A DNA stretch of 64,000 nt from Pseudomonas orientalis (GTDB lineage Bacteria > Pseudomonadota > Gammaproteobacteria > Pseudomonadales > Pseudomonadaceae). Both the position numbers and the translations under genes were made by a program. The notes below the pieces were generated by a model that did no database searches, was not told where the DNA came from, and was given only the letters and a program-made list of their open reading frames with translations. The DNA is taken from positions 3,379,001-3,443,000 of the forward strand of contig NZ_CP094351.1 in the NCBI RefSeq assembly GCF_022807995.1, given 5' to 3'. Below, in pieces: positions 28,622-36,643 of this stretch (position 1 is the stretch's first letter; each line of letters starts with the position of its first letter).

Positions 28622-29440
28622 ATGTCCGCGCAACATAACCTGGTCATACTCGCTCGGGGAGGCTACGCCGCCCGGGGAATGCTCTATTTCATCATCGGCC
28701 TCTTCGCACTGCTCGCAGCACAAGATTCAACGAAACCGAAAGACAGCCACAAGAGCCTGGAAGCATTGCTAAGCCAACCCTTTGGCTATTTCTTAGTTGG
28801 GCTTGTGGTCGCGGGACTATTTGCATTCGCGGCCTGGCGCGTCCTGCAAGCTACGCGTGATGTCGACCATCACGGCAACACATTCAAAGGGTTGGTCATT
28901 CGCGGTGGTCTGTTGGCGGGTGGGTTAGTCAACGGCTCCCTAGCGTTTTTTGCGTCAGGTCTACTCATCAGCGGCATTAGAAGCTCGGGCAACTCCGAAG
29001 GTCAGACCAAAGACTGGCTTGCGCAGTTGTTATCCTGGGATCACTCGAACATGTTGGTGTACTTGATCGCCCTCGTGCCGCTTGGTGTAGGTATTGCGCA
29101 CATCATCAAGGGATGGAAAGCGTCATTCGAGAAATATTTCGAGGCCGATGAAGACATCATGCGTTATGTCCGCCCGGTATCTCGATTTGGTCTGGTAGCC
29201 CGTGGTGTCGTTTTTATAGAAATTGCGTTGCTGCTGGCAATCAGCGGTTCCAATTATCAAGCCATGGACCCACCTGGTATGAAGGAAGCCCTGGACGCGC
29301 TTCAGGGCCTGACCGGCGGATGGTTGATTTTGCTGGTTATGTCATTAGGGCTGATCGCCTTCTCGGCTTACAGTTTCTCTGAAGCCTTCTGGCGCAAGAT
29401 CAATATGGATGTGCCGGGAGTACCGAGGCCACAGGGTTGA
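28622..29440 (+). CDS. DUF1206 domain membrane protein
   Basis: Inner-membrane protein, 272 residues from the ATG at 28622, built of three repeats of a two-helix unit. Each begins with a similar phrase: ARGGYAARGMLYFIIGLFAL, VIRGGLLAGGLVNGSLAFF and VARGVVFIEIALLLA. This repeat is the hallmark of DUF1206 proteins, whose function is unknown. In-frame codons continue upstream, but that lead is not hydrophobic or conserved-looking, so the internal ATG is preferred. Base use is less GC-rich than in neighbouring core genes, as in the following two genes. Confidence 0.85.
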   Translation: MSAQHNLVILARGGYAARGMLYFIIGLFALLAAQDSTKPKDSHKSLEALLSQPFGYFLVGLVVAGLFAFAAWRVLQATRDVDHHGNTFKGLVIRGGLLAGGLVNGSLAFFASGLLISGIRSSGNSEGQTKDWLAQLLSWDHSNMLVYLIALVPLGVGIAHIIKGWKASFEKYFEADEDIMRYVRPVSRFGLVARGVVFIEIALLLAISGSNYQAMDPPGMKEALDALQGLTGGWLILLVMSLGLIAFSAYSFSEAFWRKINMDVPGVPRPQG

Positions 29441-29523
29441 GCAAGCAGCGGCTCTTTATTCAAGAAGAAGTTCAGCGAACCAGCTGAGCGTACTTTTCCA
29501 AACCGGTACAGGACACATCTGTA

Positions 29524-29997
29524 ATGTATGAGCGAATGAAATGGCCACTGACGCTTTATTTTGACGGTGAATGCCCACTCTGCGCTCGAGAGATTAAAAT
29601 CCTGCGTGCGCGTGCATCACCAGATCGCCTTCACTTTGTTGACATCAGTCATCCAGCCTTTGATGCCGAATCTGTCGATTTCACTATCGCCCAAATGGAG
29701 TCATCGCTACACGCCAGGTTCGACGATGGAACGTGGGTCACAGGGTTGGACGCGACCCTCTGGAGCTGGCGAGCAGCTGGGCTCGGCATCTGGGCTGCTC
29801 CTTTGTCATGGCGGCTGACCAGGCCGCTGTTTAACCTTGGCTACCGCCTTTTTTGCCGCTGGCGTCCGCACTTGGCATGGTTACCGCACCCTGATGGCAG
29901 CTCTCGCTGTCGGACCGGAAATTGTAAAATTCCAGAGGTCGACCGGCCTGCACGCGACCGGCCACTACCTGAAAAAGAGTTAACCATCCGCAAGTAA
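29524..29997 (+). CDS. DCC1-like thiol-disulfide oxidoreductase (DUF393)
   Basis: Small thioredoxin-fold protein, 157 residues. The family signature DGECPLCAREI gives a CxxC pair preceded by Asp-Gly at residues 14-21, followed by the strand DRLHFVDISHP. DUF393 proteins are predicted disulfide reductases with few characterised members. This one has a C-terminal extension with two further cysteines (SSRCRTGNCKIP). The ATG at 29536 is an alternative start. It is 83 bp downstream of the DUF1206 gene. The following 239 bp (29998-30236) holds no gene that I can support. Confidence 0.85.
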   Translation: MYERMKWPLTLYFDGECPLCAREIKILRARASPDRLHFVDISHPAFDAESVDFTIAQMESSLHARFDDGTWVTGLDATLWSWRAAGLGIWAAPLSWRLTRPLFNLGYRLFCRWRPHLAWLPHPDGSSRCRTGNCKIPEVDRPARDRPLPEKELTIRK

Positions 29998-30236
29998 ATA
30001 TTCAACTTGGCGTCGTGCATCGTATTACTCTCGACGACCAAAGTAGCATTGAACTGCCGCTGGCGGTGCAGGCCATCGCGCATTCATAGCCGGGGAAGGA
30101 TGCCTCACGCCCTCGGCAGCGCCGAAGGCAATTGGCTTTACGGATACTTAACCGCTCGAGGCGAGTATTTCACCCGATATGAAAGTCTTTTCAGAACTCC
30201 CTCACCTGGCGAAAAACGCGCCCTGAAGTGGAGTTA

Positions 30237-30734
30237 TTATTTCGCTTGGCGAAGCACAAGCTCCGACAGACGGGTCTTCACTCGGAAGCAGAACTCGCGA
30301 ATTTGAAACTGATAGGCAGGCATAACCATGTAGTTCAAATCGGCACCTAATGAGTCTTTAATTTCCATGTATTTGGCGGTCTTGCTGGCAATGGCCTGGT
30401 ATTCCACCTCGTACTTATCGTAAGACGCTTTGTTGTAAACCTTGAGAACGTCCAGCTCTTTACGGCATTGCTCGGCGCGGTTCTGATTCAAGTTTGTCTC
30501 TGATTCTGGTTCTGCAGCCGGCGGCGAGTAAGGAATTGCGGAGTCAGCACTGGCGCTCGCAGACGCAGCCTCATACCGCGCAGGCGATTGTGCGGGTGCA
30601 GGAGGTGCGGCTTCAGGCGCTTCTTGCTGGACGACGGCAGGAGGTGGTGTCACTTCAGGGTTTTCTGGAGTTTTCGTAGCGCATCCCGAGAGGGCAATCC
30701 CTAGCACTGCAACGATGCCACACATTTTATTCAT
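30237..30734 (-). CDS. Hypothetical lipoprotein with proline/alanine-rich linker
   Basis: 165-residue predicted lipoprotein. A short signal with a clear lipobox (ALSGC, Cys18) is followed by a linker of about 60 residues rich in Pro, Ala, Glu and Ser. A compact C-terminal domain then has charged helices (ELDVLKVYNKASYDKYEVEYQ) and two cysteines. Asp is absent just after the lipid-bearing Cys (Ala-Thr follows), so outer-membrane sorting is expected. The function is not recognised. It is transcribed toward the DCC1 gene. Confidence 0.75.
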   Translation of the reverse strand: MNKMCGIVAVLGIALSGCATKTPENPEVTPPPAVVQQEAPEAAPPAPAQSPARYEAASASASADSAIPYSPPAAEPESETNLNQNRAEQCRKELDVLKVYNKASYDKYEVEYQAIASKTAKYMEIKDSLGADLNYMVMPAYQFQIREFCFRVKTRLSELVLRQAK

Positions 30735-30822
30735 CGGTTTCCACCAAACAGGTCATTACGGTTAGCTGAGTCGTTAGGTTCTGGGTAAAAGTCATGACTC
30801 ATTCAAGATCGAGTATGAATTT

Positions 30823-30880
30823 CTACCAGACTCAAGGCGCTCAGCCGCTCTTCCTTGAGTACGCAGATTAACGATGGTAG
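30823..30880. other. Nested inverted repeat in intergenic region
   Basis: An inner stem ACTCAAGG/CCTTGAGT (30830-30837, 30853-30860) lies inside an outer stem CTACCA/TGGTAG (30823-30828, 30875-30880), followed on the plus strand by seven A residues. It could be a small structured RNA or a protein-binding site. No ORF covers it convincingly. Confidence 0.4.
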
Positions 30881-30978
30881 TAAAAAAACCGTGAGGTGAC
30901 GAGGAAAAGCTCGTCAGAAAGAACACGGATTTAATGAGGCAATTGCGCGGACAGTCCTGACACGGCGGAATCGCGGGC

Positions 30979-31014
30979 AAAAAAAATCCCGCTGAGCGTT
31001 TGCTCGCGGGATTT
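30979..31014 (-). terminator. Rho-independent terminator after tRNA-Ser
   Basis: On the minus strand, AATCCCGCGAGC-aaac-GCTCAGCGGGATT is followed by eight T residues. It begins 13 bp after the tRNA 3' end. Confidence 0.85.
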
Positions 31015-31026
31015 CTCTTTGATGTT

Positions 31027-31117
31027 TGGCGGGAAACCAGGGATTCGAACCCTGGGAACGCTATTAACGTTCGCCGGTTTTCAAGACCGGTGCATTCAAC
31101 CACTCTGCCAATTTCCC
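31027..31117 (-). tRNA. tRNA-Ser (anticodon UGA)
   Basis: 91 nt including an encoded CCA. The acceptor stem GGGAAAU pairs with GUUUCCC, the discriminator base is G, and the D-loop is GGCAGAGUGGUUGAAUGC. The anticodon loop reads CUUGAAA, giving UGA. A long variable arm (GCGAACGUUAAUAGCGUUC), typical of serine tRNAs, precedes the T-loop GGGUUCGAAUCCC. It stands alone with its own promoter and terminator. Confidence 0.96.
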
Positions 31118-31164
31118 TTGTGCATCACAGGATTATAGTCGCTCATCCCGTCTCAGCGGGCGCC

Positions 31165-31192
31165 ATAATACCCGAATGAAACACACTGTCAA
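31165..31192 (-). promoter_or_regulatory. Sigma-70 promoter for tRNA-Ser
   Basis: On the minus strand, a perfect -35 TTGACA is separated by 16 bp from TATTAT, about 48 bp before the tRNA. A second -10-like TATAAT (31132-31137) lies 15 bp before the mature 5' end. Confidence 0.65.
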
Positions 31193-31221
31193 ACTCTCTG
31201 CATAGCTTGTTACAGAGCGTC

Positions 31222-31230
31222 TGTTATGAT
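31222..31230 (+). promoter_or_regulatory. Extended -10 promoter for the Bax-inhibitor-like gene
   Basis: TGTTATGAT fits the extended -10 pattern TGnTATAAT with one mismatch and lies 40 bp before the ATG. No good -35 is seen, which extended -10 promoters can tolerate. Confidence 0.45.
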
Positions 31231-31269
31231 CTTTGCGACTGAACGTTTCAAAACTGAAGGAGTGTCGCC

Positions 31270-31941
31270 ATGCGCGAACAGAATTACGCAGTGAATGGCA
31301 ACACGCAGGCTGAGCAGCTTGAAGTCAGCCGCGTGTTGCGCAATACGTACGGCCTGCTCGCCCTTACCCTCGCATTCAGCGGCGTGATGGCTTACGTGGC
31401 CCAGCAGATGCGCGTCGGTTATCCGAATATCTTTGTCGTGTTGATCGGCTTCTATGGTCTGTTCTTTCTGACCAACAAGCTGCGCGACTCGGCCTGGGGC
31501 TTGGTCTCGGCCTTTGCCTTGACCGGTTTCATGGGCTTTATCCTTGGCCCGATCCTTAACCGTTACCTCGGCATGGCCGGCGGTGCGGAAGTGGTCAGTT
31601 CGGCATTTGCCATGACTGCCCTGGTGTTTGGTGGCCTGTCGGCGTACGTGCTGATCAGCCGCAAGGACATGAGCTTCCTGGGTGGCTTCATCACCGCCGG
31701 TTTCTTCGTGTTGCTGGCGGCGGTGGTAGCCGGCATGTTCTTCCAGATCAGCGGGTTGCAGCTGGCGATCAGCGCAGGTTTCGTGCTTTTCTCCTCGGTG
31801 TGCATCCTGTTCCAGACCAGCGCCATCATCCATGGTGGTGAGCGTAACTACATCATGGCGACCATCAGCCTGTATGTGTCGATCTACAACCTGTTTATCA
31901 GCCTGTTGCAGATCTTCGGCATCATGAGCCGTGACGACTGA
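31270..31941 (+). CDS. yccA: Bax inhibitor-1/YccA family membrane protein
   Basis: Inner-membrane protein of 223 residues with seven predicted helices, of the BI-1/YccA family. E. coli YccA binds and restrains the FtsH protease at the membrane. Family features include RNTYGLLALTLAFSGVMAY at the start of the membrane part and the C-terminal YVSIYNLFISLLQIFG followed by the acidic end SRDD. A good ribosome-binding site (GAAGGAG) precedes the ATG. It is monocistronic, between an extended -10 promoter and a strong terminator. The family assignment is firm; the FtsH role is by homology. Confidence 0.92.
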   Translation: MREQNYAVNGNTQAEQLEVSRVLRNTYGLLALTLAFSGVMAYVAQQMRVGYPNIFVVLIGFYGLFFLTNKLRDSAWGLVSAFALTGFMGFILGPILNRYLGMAGGAEVVSSAFAMTALVFGGLSAYVLISRKDMSFLGGFITAGFFVLLAAVVAGMFFQISGLQLAISAGFVLFSSVCILFQTSAIIHGGERNYIMATISLYVSIYNLFISLLQIFGIMSRDD

Positions 31942-31954
31942 TTGTCAGCGCTAT

Positions 31955-31996
31955 AAAAAAATGCCCCGTATCGCGAGATACGGGGCATTTTCTTTT
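31955..31996. terminator. Bidirectional rho-independent terminator (yccA / murB)
   Basis: The stem ATGCCCCGTATC/GATACGGGGCAT encloses GCGA, with an A-run on one side and T-rich sequence on the other. It can therefore end both yccA (plus strand) and the envelope operon finishing with murB (minus strand). Confidence 0.9.
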
Positions 31997-32012
31997 CCGG
32001 GGAAATAATGGG

Positions 32013-33032
32013 TCAGTACTGGTTAGGTTCCATCTCCAGCTCCACCCCGAAGCGCTCGGCAATGTCCTGCTGGATACGCAGCGCCAGGTTGGCAATATCC
32101 CGCCCGGTGGCTGAACCATAGTTCACCAGCACCAGTGCTTGCATTTTATGCACGCCGGCATCGCCGTCACGAAAGCCCTTCCAACCCGCCTTGTCGATCA
32201 GCCAGCCAGCGGCGAGCTTCGCTTGCCCGTCTGCCTGGGGATAGGCCACCAGGTCCGGATACCGGCTTTTCAGCTCGGCAGCCAAAGCCTGGGGCACCAG
32301 CGGGTTTTTGAAAAAGCTGCCGGCATTGCCCAGCTCTGCCGGGTCCGGCAATTTTTCGCGGCGAATACTGCAGATCGCCTGGCTCACATCCTTCGGTGTG
32401 GCCTCGGTGATGCCCTGCGCGGCCAGGCGCTGTTGCACCGGGCCGTAGCCGAGTTTCAGGTGACTGGCGCGGCTCAGGGCGAAGCGTACCCGCAGGATCA
32501 ACCAACGCCCGACTTGATGCTTGAACAGGCTGTCGCGGTAAGCAAACTTGCATTCGTCCAGGCTGAAATCCCGCAGCTCGCCCGTCTGGCGATCCAGCGC
32601 CGTGAGGCCGGCAAACACGTCCTTGATCTCGACACCGTAGGCGCCGATGTTTTGCATCGGCGCGGCGCCGACCGTGCCGGGGATCAAGCTGAGGTTTTCC
32701 AGGCCGCAAAAACCCTGTTCCAGGGTCCACGACACAAAGGGGTGCCAGGCTTCGCCCGCCTCCGCTTCAACCACCACGTGCTCGCCATCATCGTGCAGCA
32801 CGCGAATGCCCTGGGTCGCCATGCGCAACACCAGCGCGGGCACGTCCCGGGTCAGCAGCAGGTTGCTGCCGCCGCCGATCACCAGCAGCGGCACACTGTG
32901 TGACTCGGCGTAGGCCAGGGCGTCATGCACATCGACATCACTGCGGGCCTCGGCAAACAGCTGGGCACGCACATCGATGCCAAAGCTGTTGAATGGCTTG
33001 AGCGATACCTGCGTACTTACGTGCAAGGTCAT
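32013..33032 (-). CDS. murB: UDP-N-acetylenolpyruvoylglucosamine reductase
   Basis: Second committed step of peptidoglycan precursor synthesis: NADPH-dependent reduction of UDP-GlcNAc-enolpyruvate to UDP-MurNAc. It is a 339-residue FAD enzyme of the long (E. coli type I) form. The FAD-binding segment is VIGGGSNLLLT (residues 51-61), with SLIPGTVGAAPMQNIGAYG in the middle. The catalytic serine loop is GNAGSFFKNP, and the C-terminal Glu lies in the ELEMEP end. It is the last gene of the comEC-to-murB run, and its start overlaps the preceding stop by four bases. Confidence 0.96.
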   Translation of the reverse strand: MTLHVSTQVSLKPFNSFGIDVRAQLFAEARSDVDVHDALAYAESHSVPLLVIGGGSNLLLTRDVPALVLRMATQGIRVLHDDGEHVVVEAEAGEAWHPFVSWTLEQGFCGLENLSLIPGTVGAAPMQNIGAYGVEIKDVFAGLTALDRQTGELRDFSLDECKFAYRDSLFKHQVGRWLILRVRFALSRASHLKLGYGPVQQRLAAQGITEATPKDVSQAICSIRREKLPDPAELGNAGSFFKNPLVPQALAAELKSRYPDLVAYPQADGQAKLAAGWLIDKAGWKGFRDGDAGVHKMQALVLVNYGSATGRDIANLALRIQQDIAERFGVELEMEPNQY

Positions 33033-33493
33033 AGTCGCCCCTTCAATTCGATTACCAATGAATCACAGGCAAGCTCGATCAAGTCCAGTACCCGGTCAAA
33101 ACCCTGTTCGCCTTCATAATAAGGGTCTGGCACTTCGTCCACCTCGCCGTCGAAGCGGCGCAGGAACAAATCCAGCTGCGCCTTGCCCTGCGCAGGCTGC
33201 ATGGCTTTGAGGTTGCGCAGGTTGCTGTGGTCCATGGCCAGGATCAGGTCGTAGCGCGCAAAATCAGCGCGGCAGACCTGTTGGGCACGCTGGGCTGACA
33301 AGTCATAGCCCCGCGCCAGCGCCGCACGTTGGCTGCGCTGGTCCGGTGGGTTGCCGATATGCCATTCCCCCGTCCCCGCCGACGCCACCTCAACCTGGCC
33401 GGCCAAGCCTGCTTCGCGCAACTTATGGCGCAAGACGCCTTCTGCGGTGGGCGAACGGCAGATATTGCCCAGGCAGACAAACAGGACTTCCAT
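33029..33493 (-). CDS. Low-molecular-weight protein-tyrosine phosphatase
   Basis: 154-residue cytosolic phosphatase. The P-loop CLGNICRSP (residues 6-14) holds the catalytic Cys and Arg, and the general-acid loop is DPYYEGEQGF near 120. Similar bacterial enzymes dephosphorylate tyrosine kinases of the exopolysaccharide pathway or regulators. Here the gene sits between kdsB and murB, a conserved Pseudomonas arrangement. The ATG at 33493 overlaps the kdsB stop; in-frame codons upstream belong to kdsB and should not be used. Confidence 0.92.
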   Translation of the reverse strand: MEVLFVCLGNICRSPTAEGVLRHKLREAGLAGQVEVASAGTGEWHIGNPPDQRSQRAALARGYDLSAQRAQQVCRADFARYDLILAMDHSNLRNLKAMQPAQGKAQLDLFLRRFDGEVDEVPDPYYEGEQGFDRVLDLIELACDSLVIELKGRL

Positions 33494-34257
33494 CAAGCCC
33501 CCAGCAGGCGGCGGACGCGCTCGAGGTCTTCCTGGGTATCGACGCCTGCAGGAGGCGCCTCCAGCGCATCGCCCACGTGGATACGCACGCCGTGCCACAA
33601 GGCCCGCAGTTGCTCCAGGGATTCGGTGTTTTCCAACCAGCAGGGGCCCCAGTTGACGAAGTCATGCAGGAAACCGGCACGATAGGCATAGATGCCGATA
33701 TGGCGGCGGTACGGCACGCCTGGCGGCAGGACGCCGGGGTTGCTGGCGAAGGCATCGCGCGCCCAGGGCAGGGTCGAACGGCTGAACGTCAGGGCCAGGC
33801 CGTTGATATCGCTGACCACCTTCACCACGTTCGGGTTGAACAAGGTTTCGCTGTCTTCGATCGGTTCGGCCAGGGTCGCCATGCGCGCTTCGCCATGGGC
33901 CGCCAGATTGGCGGCGACCTGGTCGATGACGCTCGGCGGGATCAACGGCTCGTCACCTTGCACGTTTACCACGATGGCATCGGGCGCCAAGCCCAGTTGC
34001 ATCGCCACTTCTGCCAGGCGATCGGTACCGGAATTATGGTCTTCGCGGGTCAGCACCGCCTCGGCGCCGAAACCTTTGCAGGCTTCAATGATGCGCGGAT
34101 CATCGGTCGCCACCACCACACGTTCGGCGCTGCTTTTGCAGGCCTGTTCCCATACCAGCTGGATCATCGGCTTGGCGCCGATCATTTGCAGCGGCTTGCC
34201 CGGCAGACGGGTCGACGCATAGCGCGAGGGAATCACCACGGTAAAAGCGGTAGTCAT
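33493..34257 (-). CDS. kdsB: 3-deoxy-manno-octulosonate cytidylyltransferase
   Basis: Activates KDO with CTP to form CMP-KDO, the sugar donor for the lipopolysaccharide inner core. It has 254 residues, the usual length. The N-terminal nucleotide motif is [17 protein letters not shown] (8-24), followed by the substrate-site strand [10 protein letters not shown] and [11 protein letters not shown] near residue 98. The start overlaps the stop of the small Trm112-type gene. Position in the lpxK-trm112-kdsB run links it to lipid A-core assembly. Confidence 0.96.
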   Translation of the reverse strand: MTTAFTVVIPSRYASTRLPGKPLQMIGAKPMIQLVWEQACKSSAERVVVATDDPRIIEACKGFGAEAVLTREDHNSGTDRLAEVAMQLGLAPDAIVVNVQGDEPLIPPSVIDQVAANLAAHGEARMATLAEPIEDSETLFNPNVVKVVSDINGLALTFSRSTLPWARDAFASNPGVLPPGVPYRRHIGIYAYRAGFLHDFVNWGPCWLENTESLEQLRALWHGVRIHVGDALEAPPAGVDTQEDLERVRRLLGA

Positions 34258-34439
34258 TTATCCAGGCGCTCATCGGTCGTCAGGGTGCGGGCTTCGCTTT
34301 CGAGCATCACCGGAATGCCGTCACGGATCGGGTAAGCCAGGCCGGCACCTTTGCTGATCAGCTCGGTTTTGTCGGCGCTGAGCTTGAGCGGGCCTTTGCA
34401 GATCGGGCAAGCAAGGATGTCGAGCAATTTGGTGTCCAT
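34254..34439 (-). CDS. Trm112 family protein (YcaR-like)
   Basis: Small 61-residue protein of the Trm112/YcaR family, found between lpxK and kdsB in most gammaproteobacteria. The core [14 protein letters not shown] carries one CxxC, and [17 protein letters not shown] is the family's second conserved segment. The second zinc pair of eukaryotic Trm112 is absent, as usual in bacteria. Its role in bacteria is unclear; in eukaryotes and archaea the family activates methyltransferases. The stop overlaps the kdsB start by four bases. Confidence 0.93.
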   Translation of the reverse strand: MDTKLLDILACPICKGPLKLSADKTELISKGAGLAYPIRDGIPVMLESEARTLTTDERLDK

Positions 34440-34463
34440 GAGTATGTCCTGGAAATAAACGGT

Positions 34464-35474
34464 TTAAGGCAAAAGACGGTTGGGCAGCAGGCGCATCAGT
34501 TGCGTGTCGAACCAGGCGACAAACGCCGGCGACGGCAGCGCATCCACCGCAAGGTACCACCAGTCGGGCCGGGCGAAGGCGCGGCACTTCACCGCGTCCT
34601 TTTCAGTCATGACCAGCGGCCAACGCGGTGTAAAATCCAATACCTCGGCGCTGTAGGGCGCGTGGTCGGCAAACGCATGGGGGGTCGGCTGCCAGTGTAG
34701 CGTTTCAAGGGTAGTGAAGAAACGTTGCGGATTGCCGATACCGGCAACCGCGTGTATTGGTTGGCCTGCCGGAAAATAGCTAACTGGCTGCCGCGCGCCG
34801 CTGTGCAGGTTGACCAGCGCCGCAGGCTGCAGACGAAAGGCAAAGCCGTCTTCGCGATCCTCGGCGGCACCGTTATAGAGCAGCGCATCCACACTGTGCA
34901 GGCGCTCGACCGGCTCGCGCAACGGCCCGGCCGGCAGGCAGCGGCGATTGCCCAGGCCACGGGCGGCATCGATCAAGACCAGCTCGAGGTCGCGAGCCAG
35001 ACGATAGTGTTGCAGGCCGTCGTCGGAAAGGATCAGGTCCAGGGTTTCGCTGGCCAACAGCGCTTTCACCGCGCGGCTGCGGTCCGGATCGATCATCAAC
35101 GGGACACCGCAGCGCTGCACGATCAGCAAGGGTTCGTCGCCGGCCACTTCGGCACTCTGGTTGGCCTCGACCCGCCAGGGCAACTGCGGCGGCCTGGCGC
35201 CATACCCCCGGCTGACCACGCCTACGCGCAAGCCACTGCGCCGACAGTGCTCGATCATCCACAGGATCAGCGGCGTCTTGCCCGTGCCCCCCACGGTGAT
35301 ATTCCCCACGACCACAACCGGCACCGGTGGCCGGTAGATGGCGCCCTCGCCCGCCAGAAAGCGCGCGCGCTTGCGCTGCACCACCCGGCGATACAACGAC
35401 TCCAGCGGCCGTAACAGCACAAGCGCCGGATGGCCCTCGTACCAGGCTTTGAGCAAACGATCGGACATGGCCAT
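34464..35474 (-). CDS. lpxK: Tetraacyldisaccharide 4'-kinase
   Basis: Phosphorylates the 4' position of the lipid A disaccharide at the inner membrane. It is 336 residues long, with an N-terminal membrane-associated segment ([25 protein letters not shown]) and a P-loop [14 protein letters not shown] near residue 57. [12 protein letters not shown] near 152 is the conserved acidic motif. The start overlaps the exbD stop by one base, and a 24 bp gap separates it from the Trm112-type gene. It is essential in most Pseudomonas, as part of lipid A synthesis. Confidence 0.96.
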   Translation of the reverse strand: MAMSDRLLKAWYEGHPALVLLRPLESLYRRVVQRKRARFLAGEGAIYRPPVPVVVVGNITVGGTGKTPLILWMIEHCRRSGLRVGVVSRGYGARPPQLPWRVEANQSAEVAGDEPLLIVQRCGVPLMIDPDRSRAVKALLASETLDLILSDDGLQHYRLARDLELVLIDAARGLGNRRCLPAGPLREPVERLHSVDALLYNGAAEDREDGFAFRLQPAALVNLHSGARQPVSYFPAGQPIHAVAGIGNPQRFFTTLETLHWQPTPHAFADHAPYSAEVLDFTPRWPLVMTEKDAVKCRAFARPDWWYLAVDALPSPAFVAWFDTQLMRLLPNRLLP

Positions 35475-35902
35475 CAGGGTGGGCTCGCCGCCTCGACGGT
35501 GGTCATGCGCAGATGACTGAAGCCGAGCTTGCCGGCGGCGTCCATTGCGGTAATCACGGCCTGGTGCTGGGTCTTGCCGTCGGCACTGATCGACAGTGGC
35601 AGGCTGGTGTCGCCCCCGGATTCCTTCTGCAAGGCCTCCATCAGGGTGGTCAGGTCGTTTTTCTCAAGCAACTGGTTGTTCACCGAAAACACCCCGTCGG
35701 CGCTGATGGCAATGTCCAGTTGCTTGACCTGCTGGTCTTCGGCGGGCGAGCCGCTCACGGCTTCGGGCAAGTCGACGCGCAGCTGGGTTTCCCGGGTGAA
35801 CGTGGTGGTGACGACAAAGAACAGCAGCAGGATAAACACCACGTCAATCAGCGACGCAAGGTTGATATCGACGTTCTCCCGTTGCTTGCGGCGAAATTTC
35901 AC
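35474..35902 (-). CDS. exbD: ExbD/TolR family biopolymer transport protein
   Basis: 142-residue inner-membrane protein with one helix near the N-terminus and a periplasmic domain. The helix [23 protein letters not shown] contains Asp20, equivalent to the proton-carrying Asp of ExbD/TolR. It pairs with the ExbB-type channel gene directly upstream, the two overlapping by four bases. In Pseudomonas this exbBD pair next to lpxK is conserved and distinct from the tonB-linked exbBD and tolQR pairs. What it energises here is not established. Confidence 0.92.
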   Translation of the reverse strand: MKFRRKQRENVDINLASLIDVVFILLLFFVVTTTFTRETQLRVDLPEAVSGSPAEDQQVKQLDIAISADGVFSVNNQLLEKNDLTTLMEALQKESGGDTSLPLSISADGKTQHQAVITAMDAAGKLGFSHLRMTTVEAASPP

Positions 35903-36534
35903 GCTTTGTCCTCGACCAGGTCCACATCACGGTCGCCCTGCACCACTTCCACCAGCTTGATGGCTTCCTGTTCCATGCCGACCACCAGTTCATCGATGCG
36001 CCGTTGCAGGAAGCGGTGGAAGAACACCGAAGGGATACCCACCATCAGGCCCGCGGCCGTGGTGATCAATGCCTTGGAGATGCCACCGGCCAGCACGGCG
36101 GCGTTGGTGCTCATGCCCGAGCCCATGAACGAGCTGAAAATGTCGATCATACCCAGCACCGTGCCCAGCAAACCGAGCAGCGGGGCCATGGCGGCGATGG
36201 TGCCGAGGGCATTGATGTAGCGCTCCAACTCATGGATTACCCGCGCGGCGGCTTCCTCGATGCACTCTTTCATGATCTCGCGACCATGCTTGGAGTTGGC
36301 AAGGCCGGCGGCAAGGATTTCACCCAATGGAGAATTGGCACGCAGCTCCTTGAGCTTCTGCTTGTCGAGCTGCTTGTTCTTGATCCAGCCCCAGACTTGC
36401 CCCAGCAGGTGTTCGGGAGTGACGCGACTGGCGCGCAGGGTCCACAGGCGTTCGGCGACGATGCCGAGTGCGGCGATGGAACTCATGATGATCGGCAACA
36501 TCATCCAGCCGCCGGATTTGACCAATTCCCACAC
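35899..36534 (-). CDS. exbB: MotA/TolQ/ExbB proton-channel family protein
   Basis: 211-residue inner-membrane protein with three helices. The protein is taken to start at the GTG of VWELVKSGGWMMLP (36534), with GAGGGGG upstream. In-frame codons before it encode no membrane segment and overlap the end of comEC. The large cytoplasmic loop and the GLLGTVLGMIDIFSSF and ALITTAAGLMVGIPSVFFHRFL helices are typical. It forms the proton channel with the ExbD-like partner. The gap to comEC is 109 bp, so an internal promoter is possible. Confidence 0.92.
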   Translation of the reverse strand: MWELVKSGGWMMLPIIMSSIAALGIVAERLWTLRASRVTPEHLLGQVWGWIKNKQLDKQKLKELRANSPLGEILAAGLANSKHGREIMKECIEEAAARVIHELERYINALGTIAAMAPLLGLLGTVLGMIDIFSSFMGSGMSTNAAVLAGGISKALITTAAGLMVGIPSVFFHRFLQRRIDELVVGMEQEAIKLVEVVQGDRDVDLVEDKA

Positions 36535-36643
36535 AGTGAATGCCCCCTCGAAAAAGTGCGCCACTTTATCATATAGGTTCAGTGGCGGGGTTCGTTGGCC
36601 GCAGACCGGACTGTCGCGGCCCGCAGTGTTTGGTAACGCCGGG

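Noticed and set aside
29998..30236. Short ORF fragments between the DCC1-type gene and the lipoprotein gene
   Set aside because: Only 30-70 codons, no good ribosome-binding site, and the longest overlaps the lipoprotein gene antisense.
30792..31103. 103-residue minus-strand ORF
   Set aside because: It covers most of tRNA-Ser and its terminator.
31027..31117. tRNA-Ser as an integration site for a mobile island
   Set aside because: No integrase gene and no direct repeat of the tRNA 3' end found by eye in the neighbouring 5 kb.
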